Below the pieces are notes generated by a model. That model was not told the DNA's origin and ran no database searches. It saw nothing but the letters and a program-made list of their open reading frames with translations. Below are positions 51,275-60,406 of a DNA stretch of 64,000 nt, piece by piece. A program made the translations under genes and the position numbers. The DNA is from Pseudomonadota bacterium. Its GTDB lineage: Bacteria > Pseudomonadota > Alphaproteobacteria > Rhizobiales > Hyphomicrobiaceae. How positions within the stretch are numbered: the stretch's first letter is position 1; each line of letters begins with the position of its first letter. The stretch covers positions 219,305 through 283,304 of the forward strand of contig JAFECE010000007.1 in assembly GCA_018242295.1 (NCBI GenBank). The letters run 5' to 3'.

Positions 51275-52183
51275 GTGAGCGAAGACCAGATTTCCAAGCC
51301 GGAAGGCCAGAAGAACCAAGTCGGCGTCAATGTCACGGTCGCTCCCGAGGACACCTCTAAGATCGTCAAGGTACTCGTCGATATATGCTCTCCCATTTCG
51401 GAAACCTTCGGCCTTATCGGTGATAAGATCCGCGTTTATAGAGCACAGCAAACCATCAAGACCCTCAATCAAGCAAAAGAAATTGCAGACGAAGAAGGGA
51501 AACAAATCGAGCTTCCCCCTCCGAAGTTTTTAATTCCATATTTAAATGACGCATCGCTCGAAAATGACGGAGATTCGTCTCTCCAAGAGAAGTGGGCCGC
51601 TCTGCTTGTGAACGCAGGCCATCTTCCCGATAGCATCGCCTATTTCGCCAAATCGCTGCTCGCAAATATCTCGTCCGGGGAGGTCAAATTCCTTGATGAA
51701 CTTGTAACCAGGCAGAAAATCGGAGAATTAGACCCGGATCAATACGTCGATAGGCAGAACACCTTGGTGAAACAGTTCGCAGAGAAATTCGAGCGAATGA
51801 TAGTGCGCATGGATTCAGGGGAGATAAAAACCTTTGAAGAATTTTCGGAAGAAGTCGCTTCTATCGAGGCCTCCGTCCCAGAACTCCTCGTAAGCTCGTT
51901 CAACTTTCAAACAACCTGCACAGCGGTGGCCACCAGGGAGAAATATGCCGCTTATCAGTCAGGCTACTTCAAGCAAAACATGCATCTATTTCTAATGCTA
52001 GAAAGCCGGAATATACTTGCCAACCGAGATCGAACGCTCATGGAATTCGGGTCCACCAATAAGCTTTTTGCATTATCCACTTTGGAATTCACTCAGTTGG
52101 GGATCGAAGTAATAGAAAAGATATATCCGCGCGCGCGCTTGAATAATGCAGAGCTTCAAAACGACTCACGCCAGGACACGTGA
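51275..52183 (+). CDS. Abi-alpha/DUF4393-like protein (putative abortive infection)
   Basis: A 302-residue soluble protein. The segment PPPKFLIPYLNDASLENDG followed by LQEKWAALLVNA (about 81-114) fits the Abi-alpha (DUF4393) family, linked to abortive phage infection. The C-terminal half is charged and helical. The GTG start at 51275 is decided by AGGAGG at 51264-51269. Its GC content is clearly lower than the neighbours, and it lies 220 bases from tRNA-His, both signs of transfer. The family call is from memory of its motifs and needs a profile search. Confidence 0.6.
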   Translation: MSEDQISKPEGQKNQVGVNVTVAPEDTSKIVKVLVDICSPISETFGLIGDKIRVYRAQQTIKTLNQAKEIADEEGKQIELPPPKFLIPYLNDASLENDGDSSLQEKWAALLVNAGHLPDSIAYFAKSLLANISSGEVKFLDELVTRQKIGELDPDQYVDRQNTLVKQFAEKFERMIVRMDSGEIKTFEEFSEEVASIEASVPELLVSSFNFQTTCTAVATREKYAAYQSGYFKQNMHLFLMLESRNILANRDRTLMEFGSTNKLFALSTLEFTQLGIEVIEKIYPRARLNNAELQNDSRQDT

Positions 52184-52198
52184 AATACAAATGAACCG

Positions 52199-52260
52199 CT
52201 AATTCACCTGCCGCTTCTCCAGCGTCCGCGTCAGCGTCCGGCGATGCATCCCAGGCGGCT
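52199..52260 (-). pseudogene. Diverged fragment of the 3' end of regA
   Basis: On the minus strand this reads PPGMHRRTLTRTLEKRQVN then stop, matching the true RegA end LGMHRRTLARKLEKRQVK. The 51-base core 52203-52253 is 45/51 identical to 52612-52662 in regA, 409 bases away. Homology stops at the same point on one side (after CATCCCA). It is too short to encode anything and is a remnant or an attachment-type duplication. Confidence 0.65.
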
Positions 52261-52312
52261 GCGGCACCCGGCACGCAACTCCCGCAAAACTGAGAACAGT
52301 TATGCGGCGTGC

Positions 52313-52495
52313 CTACCGCCCATCCGAGCTGGCCAGACGGAGTAGCAGGATCTGCAGCACAATCAGAACAAGGGCTCCGAGCACGAAGGCCCAATACCAG
52401 GCGACGCCGTATCGGTAGATCAGAACGAGATAGACGAGAGACCCGGCGACAATAGCGGCAACCCGGGCAATCAATCCTTTTGATTGAGCATTCAT
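52313..52495 (-). CDS. Small two-helix membrane protein
   Basis: A 60-residue protein with two hydrophobic helices (about 11-27 and 32-52: VAAIVAGSLVYLVLIYRYG, WYWAFVLGALVLIVLQILL) and a short basic-acidic tail. The ATG at 52495 has AGGTG five bases upstream. It sits between the two copies of the regA 3' end, and its function is unknown. It could be a toxin-like peptide or a subunit, but nothing supports either. Confidence 0.5.
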   Translation of the reverse strand: MNAQSKGLIARVAAIVAGSLVYLVLIYRYGVAWYWAFVLGALVLIVLQILLLRLASSDGR

Positions 52496-52607
52496 GGAAC
52501 ACCTGGAAATCCAAAGTATTTGAGAAGTCAGCATTCCCGAATGCACAAGAAATACAACAACCGCGCCGGATTTCCGTATCGCGCTGGTTAATTGACTCTT
52601 CCCATTT

Positions 52608-53141
52608 CTACTTCACCTGCCGCTTCTCCAATTTCCTTGCCAGCGTCCGGCGATGCATCCCAAGCCGCCGCGCGGCCTTCGAGATGTTGAAATCGGTGTC
52701 CACCAGCGTCTGGTGAATGTGCTCCCATTCGAGCGTCTTGATTGACGTCGGCCGCTCGGTGAGCGCGATGCCGCTGTCGCCCTCGGCCTTGCCAAACGCG
52801 TCTTCGATGTCGTCCGAACTCGACGGCTTCACGAGGTAATGCCGTGCGCCGAGCTTGATTGCTTCCACCGCCGTCGCGATGCTTGCAAAACCCGTCAGAA
52901 CGACAATCACCGTGGACGGGTTGTGCGCGTGCAAAGCCTCGACACACGCGAGACCGGATTCGCCGTTGAGCTTCAGATCGACGACCGCGTAGCCCGGCGT
53001 CCGCGTCTGCAGGATAGCACTCAAGGCCTCGCGCCCCGGCGCAACGTCGACATCATAATCGCGCCGCTCGAATGAGCGCTTCAGCGTGGTCGCGAAGGCA
53101 GCATCGTCTTCGACAATCACGAGCGTACGTTTAATGTCCAT
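52608..53141 (-). CDS. regA: Redox response regulator RegA/ActR/PrrA
   Basis: The DNA-binding partner of RegB that controls respiration, and often carbon and nitrogen fixation, according to redox state. The receiver has D12-D13, phosphorylated D55 (VVDLKLNGESG) and K105 (HYLVKP). The C-terminal Fis-type helix-turn-helix is NISKAARRLGMHRRTLARKL. The length is 177 residues from ATG 53141. The start overlaps the regB stop by 11 bases, implying coupling. A second partial copy of its 3' end lies about 400 bases away. Confidence 0.92.
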   Translation of the reverse strand: MDIKRTLVIVEDDAAFATTLKRSFERRDYDVDVAPGREALSAILQTRTPGYAVVDLKLNGESGLACVEALHAHNPSTVIVVLTGFASIATAVEAIKLGARHYLVKPSSSDDIEDAFGKAEGDSGIALTERPTSIKTLEWEHIHQTLVDTDFNISKAARRLGMHRRTLARKLEKRQVK

Positions 53142-54477
53142 GTAAACGTGCTCCCAATGCCAAGGCAGCAAGCGGCAGCTTCAGCGTCACGGATGCGCCG
53201 CCCAGAGATTGATTGGCGGCCGAGACGCTGCCCCCAAGCTTTCGTACGACATTCACGACGAGAAAAAGCCCGAGCCCGCCGCCCGGCTTCCCCTTGCTCG
53301 ATTGATAGGGCTTGCCAAACTGCTCCAGCATCTGCGGTTTGAAGCCCGGTCCTCGATCCGAAACGCGGATGATGATCGTGTCTCCCTCGCGCGCGACGTA
53401 GACGCCGACCCATGCCGGCGAGGAATCATAGGCGTTGTCGAGCACGTTGAAGACGACCTGCTTCAACGTCGAATCCGAGACGATCGGAAGATCCGTGCCG
53501 AACGCATTGGTGAATTCAAGCGTCGCGGGCGAGCGCGCCGCGCGCCACTCCTCGACAAGCTCGTTGACGAACGTATTGACTGTCGTCACCCGCGGCTCTT
53601 CTCCGCGCGGGTCGCCCGCCGACAACAGGACACCGGTGAGGATCGATTTGCAGCGCTTCACAGCGGCCTGCATCTCTTCGACCTCTTCCAGCAGTTCGGA
53701 ACTGGAAGCGATCGCCGGAACGCGCTTCCAGTCGCCGAGAATGACGGAGAGCGACGCAAGCGGCGTCCCAAGCTCATGCGCCGCACCCGACGCGAGAAGA
53801 CCCATGCGGACGATATGATCTTCCTCGGCAGCGCGCTGCTTCAGTGCGGCGAGACGCGCGTCGCGTTCGCGAAGGTTGCGCGTGATGCGCGTCACGAACA
53901 CGAACAGCAATATCGCAACGAGCGCGAAGCAGACGAGCATGCCTATGATGTGCAGCTTGAAGAGATCGCCAAAGGTGTCGGGCAAATTGAGCGGCCGGTA
54001 ATCGAGTGTGAGAACCGCGAAGCAGAAGCACGTCGCCGCGACGACGGTCCCGGTCGCGCGCCTGTCGAGCAGCACGGCAGCCAGCGTTACATGCAGGAGA
54101 TAGAGGAACGTGAAGGGGTTCGTCGCGCCACCACTGAAATAGAGCTGCGCCGTCAATGCTGCGACATCGAACAGCAAAGCGCCGAGGAGAACCGCGTCAC
54201 GCACCTCGCGTCCCACCTTCAGCCAAGCCAGGCTGCCGAGATTGAGCGCGACCAGGGCCGCGATGACGACGGCCATCGGCAACAGCGGCAGGCCGACGCC
54301 AAGAACGAATTCAACGATAACGATGGTCGCGATCTGCCCGGCGACGGCGATCCAGCGGAGCTGGATCAGGAGCAGCAAGTTCTTGGTACCGGCGGGATCG
54401 CCGGTGAGCTGAACGCCGGGAACGTCCAGACTGTCCGCCTTTTGGAGGTCTGCGACTGGCTCAGTGCGGCTCAGCAT
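53131..54477 (-). CDS. regB: Redox-sensing histidine kinase RegB/ActS/PrrB
   Basis: A membrane kinase with about six N-terminal helices. The quinone-site heptad GGATNPF is at 116-122. The H-box is H234 (GLLASGAAHELGTPLA), and a cysteine at 276 (KRCKSIL), 42 residues further, corresponds to the redox-active Cys265 of Rhodobacter RegB. HATPase motifs NVLDNAYDSSP and GGGLGLFLV follow. The length is 448 residues from ATG 54477. It lies 47 bases after surf1, probably in the cyo transcript. Confidence 0.92.
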   Translation of the reverse strand: MLSRTEPVADLQKADSLDVPGVQLTGDPAGTKNLLLLIQLRWIAVAGQIATIVIVEFVLGVGLPLLPMAVVIAALVALNLGSLAWLKVGREVRDAVLLGALLFDVAALTAQLYFSGGATNPFTFLYLLHVTLAAVLLDRRATGTVVAATCFCFAVLTLDYRPLNLPDTFGDLFKLHIIGMLVCFALVAILLFVFVTRITRNLRERDARLAALKQRAAEEDHIVRMGLLASGAAHELGTPLASLSVILGDWKRVPAIASSSELLEEVEEMQAAVKRCKSILTGVLLSAGDPRGEEPRVTTVNTFVNELVEEWRAARSPATLEFTNAFGTDLPIVSDSTLKQVVFNVLDNAYDSSPAWVGVYVAREGDTIIIRVSDRGPGFKPQMLEQFGKPYQSSKGKPGGGLGLFLVVNVVRKLGGSVSAANQSLGGASVTLKLPLAALALGARLHGH

Positions 54478-54524
54478 GACGGACGATGTCCTATGTCGCT
54501 CCGGCTGCAACCAAGACCCATCGG

Positions 54525-55346
54525 TCAGTGAAGGGCAGCTTTGCCGGACGCCTTCGACGCCCTGCGAAGCCGACCTTCCTCGCGCCCAACCCGGATCGCG
54601 GCCACAGCGAGCATCAACGCCAGCGTGAACCAAGTCAACGCATAGACGAGATGGTTGTTATGAAAGGCGACCACTGTCAGTCCGCCGATTGGCAACCCGC
54701 CTGGGTTCGGCGTTGCGTCGGCATCGATGAAATAGGGCGCGACTTTCGTAAGGTTGCGTGCCTCCGCAATCGCCTGCACGTCGCGGGAAAACCAGCGGCC
54801 GGCAGCGGGATCGTTGCTCCTGAGAAATGCCCCCTTCGGCTCCGTAAGGCGGAGAAGCCCCGTCACGGACACCTCGCCGTCGGTCTGACCCGCGGCGCGT
54901 GACGCCGGATCTCGCTTGTTCGGTGGCACGAAGCCGCGATTGACGAGAACCGTGAAGCCGTCCGTCGTCTCGAGCGGCGTCACAACCCAGTAGCCGCTGC
55001 CGTCGTTCGTCACGGCGGTAACGTGCGTTTCGCGATCGTTGTGGAAATGTCCGGTCGCTGTGACGCGCCGGTATTCGTCGCTCTTGGCGGTGATGGACGG
55101 CCAGTCGGCCGGTCCCGGCGCCGCTTGAGGAGCCGCATGAACGCGCTCCTCGACGCGCTCGATGAGATCGAGCTTCCACGCGCGCCGCTCGATCTGCCAG
55201 ACGCCGAGCGCTAGAAGACCTATGAAGCCTGCGACTCCTAAACAGGCCAGAACGGCGAGAGAAAAGGCGGAACGCGATCGCTTTGTGCGCCCATCGTCCG
55301 CCTTTCGGTCGTTCAATCCCCCGAGCCCCTGGGCGTCGGATGTCAC
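54525..55346 (-). CDS. SURF1-family oxidase assembly protein
   Basis: A two-helix inner-membrane protein that helps insert heme into heme-copper oxidases. Helix 1 (about 28-49) is followed by GVWQIERRAWK, and the C-terminal region has VAFHNNHLVYALTWFTLALML. The GTG at 55346 overlaps the cyoD stop by four bases (GTGA) and removes a longer reading that overlaps cyoD; it gives 273 residues. Its place in a cyo operon points to quinol oxidase assembly. Confidence 0.88.
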   Translation of the reverse strand: MTSDAQGLGGLNDRKADDGRTKRSRSAFSLAVLACLGVAGFIGLLALGVWQIERRAWKLDLIERVEERVHAAPQAAPGPADWPSITAKSDEYRRVTATGHFHNDRETHVTAVTNDGSGYWVVTPLETTDGFTVLVNRGFVPPNKRDPASRAAGQTDGEVSVTGLLRLTEPKGAFLRSNDPAAGRWFSRDVQAIAEARNLTKVAPYFIDADATPNPGGLPIGGLTVVAFHNNHLVYALTWFTLALMLAVAAIRVGREEGRLRRASKASGKAALH

Positions 55347-55750
55347 GGCAGCTGGCTCGGATCCATGCCCGGCATCATGTTCGTATTCATGTGGTACATG
55401 ACCCACAGCGAGCCTGCGAGCGTGATCACCACCATGACGACGGTGAAGATCAGCGCCAGCATCGTCCAGCCGCCTTCCGAGCTCGGCGACATGTGAAGGA
55501 AGTAGACCATGTGCACGACGATCTGCACCGCGGCCAGCGCCAGGATCGCGACGGTCGTCAGCTCGTTGTTGCCGAGCTTGCCCGTCATGACGAGCCAGAA
55601 GGGAATTGCCGTCAAGACGACCGATAGGCCGAAGCCGATCAGATAGCCGCCAAGGGTCGACTCGGGATGCCCACTCTCGTGGCCATGCGCATCGTGAGAC
55701 CCATGACCGTGAGCGCCCTGTCCGTGCGCACCGTGCGTACCCGTGCTCAT
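55343..55750 (-). CDS. cyoD: Cytochrome bo ubiquinol oxidase subunit IV
   Basis: A small subunit with three membrane helices. The N-terminus is unusually rich in His and Gly (MSTGTHGAHGQGAHGHGSHD), followed by GGYLIGFGLSVVLTAIPFW and QIVVHMVYFLHM, which are typical CyoD. The His-rich tail might bind metal; that is speculation. It has 135 residues. It overlaps cyoC by four bases (ATGA) and surf1 by four. Confidence 0.93.
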   Translation of the reverse strand: MSTGTHGAHGQGAHGHGSHDAHGHESGHPESTLGGYLIGFGLSVVLTAIPFWLVMTGKLGNNELTTVAILALAAVQIVVHMVYFLHMSPSSEGGWTMLALIFTVVMVVITLAGSLWVMYHMNTNMMPGMDPSQLP

Positions 55751-56391
55751 CGGAGCACTCCCATCAAATAGACGAAGGTGAAGACGCCGATCCAGACGAC
55801 GTCGAGGAAGTGCCAGAACATGCTGAGGCACAGAAGCCGCCGCTTGTTCGCTTCGATCAGCCCGAACCTCCACACCTGGGTGATGAGCGTGATCATCCAG
55901 ATGATGCCGAAGGTGACGTGCAGGCCGTGCGTACCGACAAGCGTGAAGAACGACGACAGGAACGCGCTACGCTGAGGCGTCGCTCCCTCGTGAATCATAT
56001 GCGCGAACTCGTAGAGCTCGATCCCGAGGAAGGCGGCGCCGAAAAGGCCCGTCACCACGAGCCAGAACAGCATCGCGTTGACGTTCTTCTTCTGCATCTC
56101 GAGCACCGCGAAACCATAGGTGATCGACGAAAGCAGGAGCATAGACGTGTTCACCGCGACGAGCGGCAGATCGAATAGCTCCTTCGGCGAAGGCCCTGCC
56201 GCATAGCTGCTGCTGAGAACGCCGTAAGTCGCAAAGAGTACCGCGAAGACAAGACAGTCGCTCATCAGATAGAGCCAAAAGCCGAGCAAGGTGCTCGCGC
56301 CTTCGGGGTGATCGTGCTCATCGGCGACGTAGAAAACTGGAGTCTCTTTCGCCTTGGCGAGACTGGCGCTCGCTGCTGTTGTCGTCGTCAT
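55747..56391 (-). CDS. cyoC: Cytochrome bo ubiquinol oxidase subunit III
   Basis: A five-helix subunit of 214 residues. The segments LLGFWLYLMSDCLVFAVLFATY, GTHGLHVTFGIIWM and MFWHFLDVVWIGVFTFVYL are characteristic of CyoC and subunit III proteins. The ATG at 56391 lies three bases after the cyoB stop. The gene overlaps cyoD. Confidence 0.94.
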   Translation of the reverse strand: MTTTTAASASLAKAKETPVFYVADEHDHPEGASTLLGFWLYLMSDCLVFAVLFATYGVLSSSYAAGPSPKELFDLPLVAVNTSMLLLSSITYGFAVLEMQKKNVNAMLFWLVVTGLFGAAFLGIELYEFAHMIHEGATPQRSAFLSSFFTLVGTHGLHVTFGIIWMITLITQVWRFGLIEANKRRLLCLSMFWHFLDVVWIGVFTFVYLMGVLR

Positions 56392-56394
56392 CGA

Positions 56395-58401
56395 TTATGC
56401 CCGTACGGTCTGAAGGAGCTGCGTGCGTTCACGCTCGGCTTTAACGACTTGCTCTCGCGGAAAATGGAAGCTGCGATGGTAGTTGAACGTATGGCCGATC
56501 GCGGTTCCGATAAGCGCGACGAACCCGACGATAACTAGCCACCAGATGTGCCAGATCAAAGCGAACGCTGTGATGCCGCTGAGGCCCGCGAGAATGATGC
56601 CCGCCGCCGTGTTGCTCGGCATGTGAATGGCCTTGTAGCCTTCGAGCGGACGCTGATACCCGCGCTTCTTCATATCCCACCACGCATCGTTGTCGTGGAT
56701 CACCGGAGTGAAAGCGAAGTTATAGGCAGGCGGCGGCGACGACGTTGACCACTCGAGCGTACGGCCGTTCCACGGATCGCCTGTCACATCGCGAAGCTTG
56801 TCGCGGTTCTTGATGCTGACTGCGAGCTGCACGAAGAAGGAGGCAATGCCAATGGCGATCAAGATGCCGCCAAAAGCCGCGATGACGAACCAGATCTGCA
56901 GCGACGGATCGTCGAATACGCGCAGCCTCCGGGTAACGCCCATCAAGCCGAGGACGTAAAGCGGCGTGAAGGCGAACCAGAAGCCGGTGACCCAGAACCA
57001 GAACGACATCTTGCCCCAGAACGGATCGAGCTTGAAGCCGAACGCCTTCGGGAACCAGTAGGTGATGCCGGCGAACGAGCCGAACACTACGCCGCCGATA
57101 ATGACGTTATGGAAGTGCGCAATCAGGAACAGGCTGTTGTGAAGAACGAAGTCCGCCGGCGGCACCGCGAGAAGTACGCCGGTCATACCGCCGACGACGA
57201 ACGTCAGCATGAACGCAATCGTCCACAGCATGGGCACTTCGAAGCGGATCCTGCCCCGGTACATCGTGAACAGCCAGTTGAACATCTTCGCGCCTGTCGG
57301 GATCGAGATGATCATTGTCGTGATGCCGAAGAACGAGTTGACGCTCGCGCCTGAACCCATCGTGAAGAAGTGGTGTAGCCAGACGAGGTACGACAAGATG
57401 GTGATGACGACGGTGGCGTAGACCATCGACGTATAGCCGAAGAGGCGCTTGCCGCTGAACGTCGAAACCACCTCAGAGAACACGCCGAACGCCGGCAGTA
57501 TGAGGATGTAGACTTCCGGGTGGCCCCAGATCCAGATGAGGTTCACGTACATCATGGCGTTGCCGCCGAAGTCGTTCGTGAAGAAGTTCGTGCCCACGTA
57601 GCGATCGAGCGAGAGAAGCGCGAGGACGCCCGTCAGAACCGGGAACGCGGCGACGATGAGGATGTTGGTGCAGAGCGCCGTCCAGGTGAAGACAGGCATC
57701 TTCATCAGTGTCATGCCCGGCGCGCGCATCTTCACGATCGTCGCGATGAGGTTCACGCCGGATAAGAGTGTTCCGACGCCCGCCACCTGTAACGACCATA
57801 TGTAATAGTCGACACCGACGTCCGGACTATAGGCAAGGTTCGAGAGCGGCGGATAGGAGAGCCAGCCGGTGCGCGCGAACTCGCCGACGAACAGCGACAC
57901 CATCACGAGCGCGGCGCCAACGGCGGTCATCCAGAAACTGAAGTTATTGAGGAATGGGAACGCGACGTCGCGCGCGCCGATCTGCAGCGGCACGACGAAG
58001 TTCATCAAGCCCGTGACGAACGGCATCGCCACGAAGAAGATCATGATCACGCCGTGCGCCGTAAAGATCTGATCGAAATGGTGGGCCGGCAGATAGCCTT
58101 CCGAACCGTTGAAGGCCATGGCCTGCTGTGCGCGCATCATGATCGCATCTGCAAAGCCGCGAAGCAGCATCACGAGCGCGAGTACGATGTACATGACACC
58201 GATGCGCTTGTGATCGACGCTCGTGAACCACTCGGTCCAGAGATAGCCCCACAGCTTGAAATAGGTGAGGGCGCCCACCAAGGCCACGCCGCCGATCGCG
58301 ACGACAGCGAATGTTGCGACGAGGATCGGCTCATGAAACGGCAGCGCTTCAAGCGTTAGCCGTCCGAAGATGGCCTTCATGAGTTCAGGGTTATCAAACA
58401 T
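56395..58401 (-). CDS. cyoB: Cytochrome bo ubiquinol oxidase subunit I
   Basis: The catalytic heme-copper subunit that reduces oxygen and pumps protons. The quinone-site residues of E. coli (R71, D75, H98, Q101) are present at R81, D85, H108 and Q111. Heme/Cu ligands include H116, H294 with the cross-linked Y298 (WGHPEVYI), and the HH pair in VWLHHFF. Proton paths show D145 (ARDVAFPF) and the K in SIPTGAKMF. The length is 668 residues from ATG 58401. A longer reading to 58563 overlaps cyoA and was rejected. Confidence 0.96.
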   Translation of the reverse strand: MFDNPELMKAIFGRLTLEALPFHEPILVATFAVVAIGGVALVGALTYFKLWGYLWTEWFTSVDHKRIGVMYIVLALVMLLRGFADAIMMRAQQAMAFNGSEGYLPAHHFDQIFTAHGVIMIFFVAMPFVTGLMNFVVPLQIGARDVAFPFLNNFSFWMTAVGAALVMVSLFVGEFARTGWLSYPPLSNLAYSPDVGVDYYIWSLQVAGVGTLLSGVNLIATIVKMRAPGMTLMKMPVFTWTALCTNILIVAAFPVLTGVLALLSLDRYVGTNFFTNDFGGNAMMYVNLIWIWGHPEVYILILPAFGVFSEVVSTFSGKRLFGYTSMVYATVVITILSYLVWLHHFFTMGSGASVNSFFGITTMIISIPTGAKMFNWLFTMYRGRIRFEVPMLWTIAFMLTFVVGGMTGVLLAVPPADFVLHNSLFLIAHFHNVIIGGVVFGSFAGITYWFPKAFGFKLDPFWGKMSFWFWVTGFWFAFTPLYVLGLMGVTRRLRVFDDPSLQIWFVIAAFGGILIAIGIASFFVQLAVSIKNRDKLRDVTGDPWNGRTLEWSTSSPPPAYNFAFTPVIHDNDAWWDMKKRGYQRPLEGYKAIHMPSNTAAGIILAGLSGITAFALIWHIWWLVIVGFVALIGTAIGHTFNYHRSFHFPREQVVKAERERTQLLQTVRA

Positions 58402-58418
58402 TTTTAAATTCGTCCCGG

Positions 58419-59636
58419 TCAGGAGTTGGACGGCCGCGGTGCAAAGGATTGGAACGTCGTGCCGGGACGCGGTAGGCCCGCACCCTGGAGGGGCGTTGAA
58501 CTTACCGGCGCCGGCTGCTGGACCTCGGTCATCTCCATGCCCATCGGCGCGTTTGTCGTGCAAACGCTCGCGACATAGGCCTTGGCGAGAACCGGCGCCG
58601 AACCGCGTCGGGCCGATTTGTCGTATTCAATGCGCTGAACAAGATCCGCACCGGCAAGGCCGAGGCCGCCCTTGGCGTCGATAGCCGCCATCTCATGCAT
58701 GCACATTTTGCCGGGCTGAACGCAGAGGTTCACGATCAGGTGGAAAAGGTTCGGATCGACGTTCGCAAACTTTTTGACGGGAACGCCTTCGCTCGGCCGT
58801 TCGAGTTCGAGGTATTCGGTGCGTCCCAGATTGCCGCCGGCCGCCTTGATGTCCGAAACCCACTTTCCGAAATCGGCGTCGTTCTTGGCAAGGAAGTCGA
58901 ACCGCATCTTCGAGAAGCCGTCGCCGCTGTAGTTCGTGGAGAATCCCTTGAAGTCACCGGGCTTGTTAATCACTGCGTTAAGCTGCGTCTGCATTCCCGG
59001 CATCGCGTAGATCATGCCCGCGAGCGCCGGAACGTAGAAAGCGTTCATCACTGACGATGCGGAGATGCGGAAATGGATTGGCTGGCCGACAGGCGCCGCC
59101 ATCTCGTTGACGGTCGCGATCCCGTAGTCGGGATAGATGAAAAGCCACTTCCAATCGAGCGCGACGACCTCAACCTTCAGCGGCTTCGTCTCGCGCGCCA
59201 CGGTCTGGCCCGGAGCGGTGCGCGCGATCGGGCGGAAGGGATCGAGCAAGTGCGTCGCCATCCACGTGATGGCTCCGAGGCAAATGATGATGAGGAGGGG
59301 AGCTGCCCAAATAACGAGCTCGAGATGAGTCGAGTGATCCCAATCGGGATCGTAGGGCGCCGAGGTGTTCGACTGGCGATAGCGCCAAGCGAAAAAGACC
59401 GTCAGTGCCATGACCGGGATGATAATCAGCAGCATCAGCACGGTCGAGATGACGACCAGATCGCGCTGCTGCATGGCGACGTCGCCGGCGGGGTTCAACA
59501 CAATAGCGTTGCAGCCGCCCAGCAAAGCAAGGAGCGGTAACAAGGCGAAAATTCGATATGGCTTCAAGGCGATCCGCGTCCCATCGACAGAGCTTCCTCG
59601 GTCACTCCGTAAAACGCGTGGCGCATCGAGCGACAT
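58419..59636 (-). CDS. cyoA: Cytochrome bo ubiquinol oxidase subunit II
   Basis: A lipoprotein-type subunit with no CuA ligands, as expected for a quinol oxidase. A lipobox ([19 protein letters not shown]) is followed by two membrane helices and a periplasmic cupredoxin fold ([22 protein letters not shown]). The start is uncertain: ATG at 59636 gives 405 residues with an extra 20-residue polar leader, whereas the TTG at 59577 would begin directly at the signal peptide ([13 protein letters not shown]). It is the first gene of the cyoABCD-surf1-regB-regA run. A heme O synthase (cyoE) is not present. Confidence 0.92.
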   Translation of the reverse strand: MSLDAPRVLRSDRGSSVDGTRIALKPYRIFALLPLLALLGGCNAIVLNPAGDVAMQQRDLVVISTVLMLLIIIPVMALTVFFAWRYRQSNTSAPYDPDWDHSTHLELVIWAAPLLIIICLGAITWMATHLLDPFRPIARTAPGQTVARETKPLKVEVVALDWKWLFIYPDYGIATVNEMAAPVGQPIHFRISASSVMNAFYVPALAGMIYAMPGMQTQLNAVINKPGDFKGFSTNYSGDGFSKMRFDFLAKNDADFGKWVSDIKAAGGNLGRTEYLELERPSEGVPVKKFANVDPNLFHLIVNLCVQPGKMCMHEMAAIDAKGGLGLAGADLVQRIEYDKSARRGSAPVLAKAYVASVCTTNAPMGMEMTEVQQPAPVSSTPLQGAGLPRPGTTFQSFAPRPSNS

Positions 59637-59781
59637 TGGACAATTTGCCCAACGCCAACTGGCCGCAGCGATAAGCGCCGTCCAAGACCCGAATTCGGAG
59701 AGAAAATTATGCCCGTTTGATTGAGATTTTTGGCGCGCCGAACACATGGTTCAAAACCGCGGCCAGCCGTGCACGTGGCAA

Positions 59782-59805
59782 CTGTCTCGTTCAGCTGTCT
59801 CGTTC
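59782..59805. repeat. Tandem direct repeat upstream of cyoA
   Basis: CTGTCTCGTTC occurs twice (59782-59792 and 59795-59805), with a 13-base period, about 146 bases upstream of the cyoA ATG. A CATAAT box on the minus strand near 59705-59715 and a TTGAAC box further upstream are possible promoter parts. A direct repeat in this position suggests an activator or repressor site. The protein is unknown. Confidence 0.4.
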
Positions 59806-59915
59806 TCGGGCTAACTGAAATTTGCTTTGAAGAAAAAGCCACGAATGCGTGTAATCAGAGCACTGACATAAGAGCAGTAAACAGCTGCAGCGCCCTAAAA
59901 GAAGTTCCCGATGAT

Positions 59916-60158
59916 TTAACCGCGGCCGGTACCTCTTCTAAAGGCGGCTTCGCGGGCCCGCTCAATAAAATCGGGATGCTTTGCGACCGACGAACGCAAC
60001 GCCTTCCAGGCTGCAAGCAAGCGTTCAGCGAGCTCGACGTCTTCGTCACTCACAGGCGACGGACGAAATTTCGCCGTGTCCCTCAAAGCATTCGCCTGGC
60101 GCTCCATCTCGGCGATGTGCTTTTCAGAAGCAGCCAGCTTGTTGTCGATTTCTGACAT
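59916..60158 (-). CDS. Small helical protein of unknown function
   Basis: An 80-residue charged protein, probably a coiled coil in its first half (DNKLAASEKHIAEMERQANAL) and with DEDVELAERLLAAWKAL after it. There is no signal peptide. The ATG at 60158 has GAGGAG upstream. It is alone between cyoA and atpC on the same strand. No family is recognised. Confidence 0.6.
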   Translation of the reverse strand: MSEIDNKLAASEKHIAEMERQANALRDTAKFRPSPVSDEDVELAERLLAAWKALRSSVAKHPDFIERAREAAFRRGTGRG

Positions 60159-60406
60159 GGGAAGATACTCCTCTAACTTAAATCAACCGTAGAAGACCGG
60201 TCACGGTTGCATGTCAGAAATGCATCTCAGGGTACCACGTAGAACAGCGCACGTACGGCCACGCCGCCCGGGCGCACCCGCCACCGCAGGGAAAACCCGA
60301 CGTTTAGAACGACCCCCGAAATGCAAAAGCACGCCCAGCATGGAAGCTAGGCGCGCCAAAACGAATGCAAAAAGTCGAATGTCGCGAGCTGAGGGTCAAG
60401 CCCTCG

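Noticed and set aside
53209-54531. A 440-codon open frame antisense to regB
   Set aside because: RegB is supported by all its motifs; this reading is highly charged low-complexity shadow sequence.
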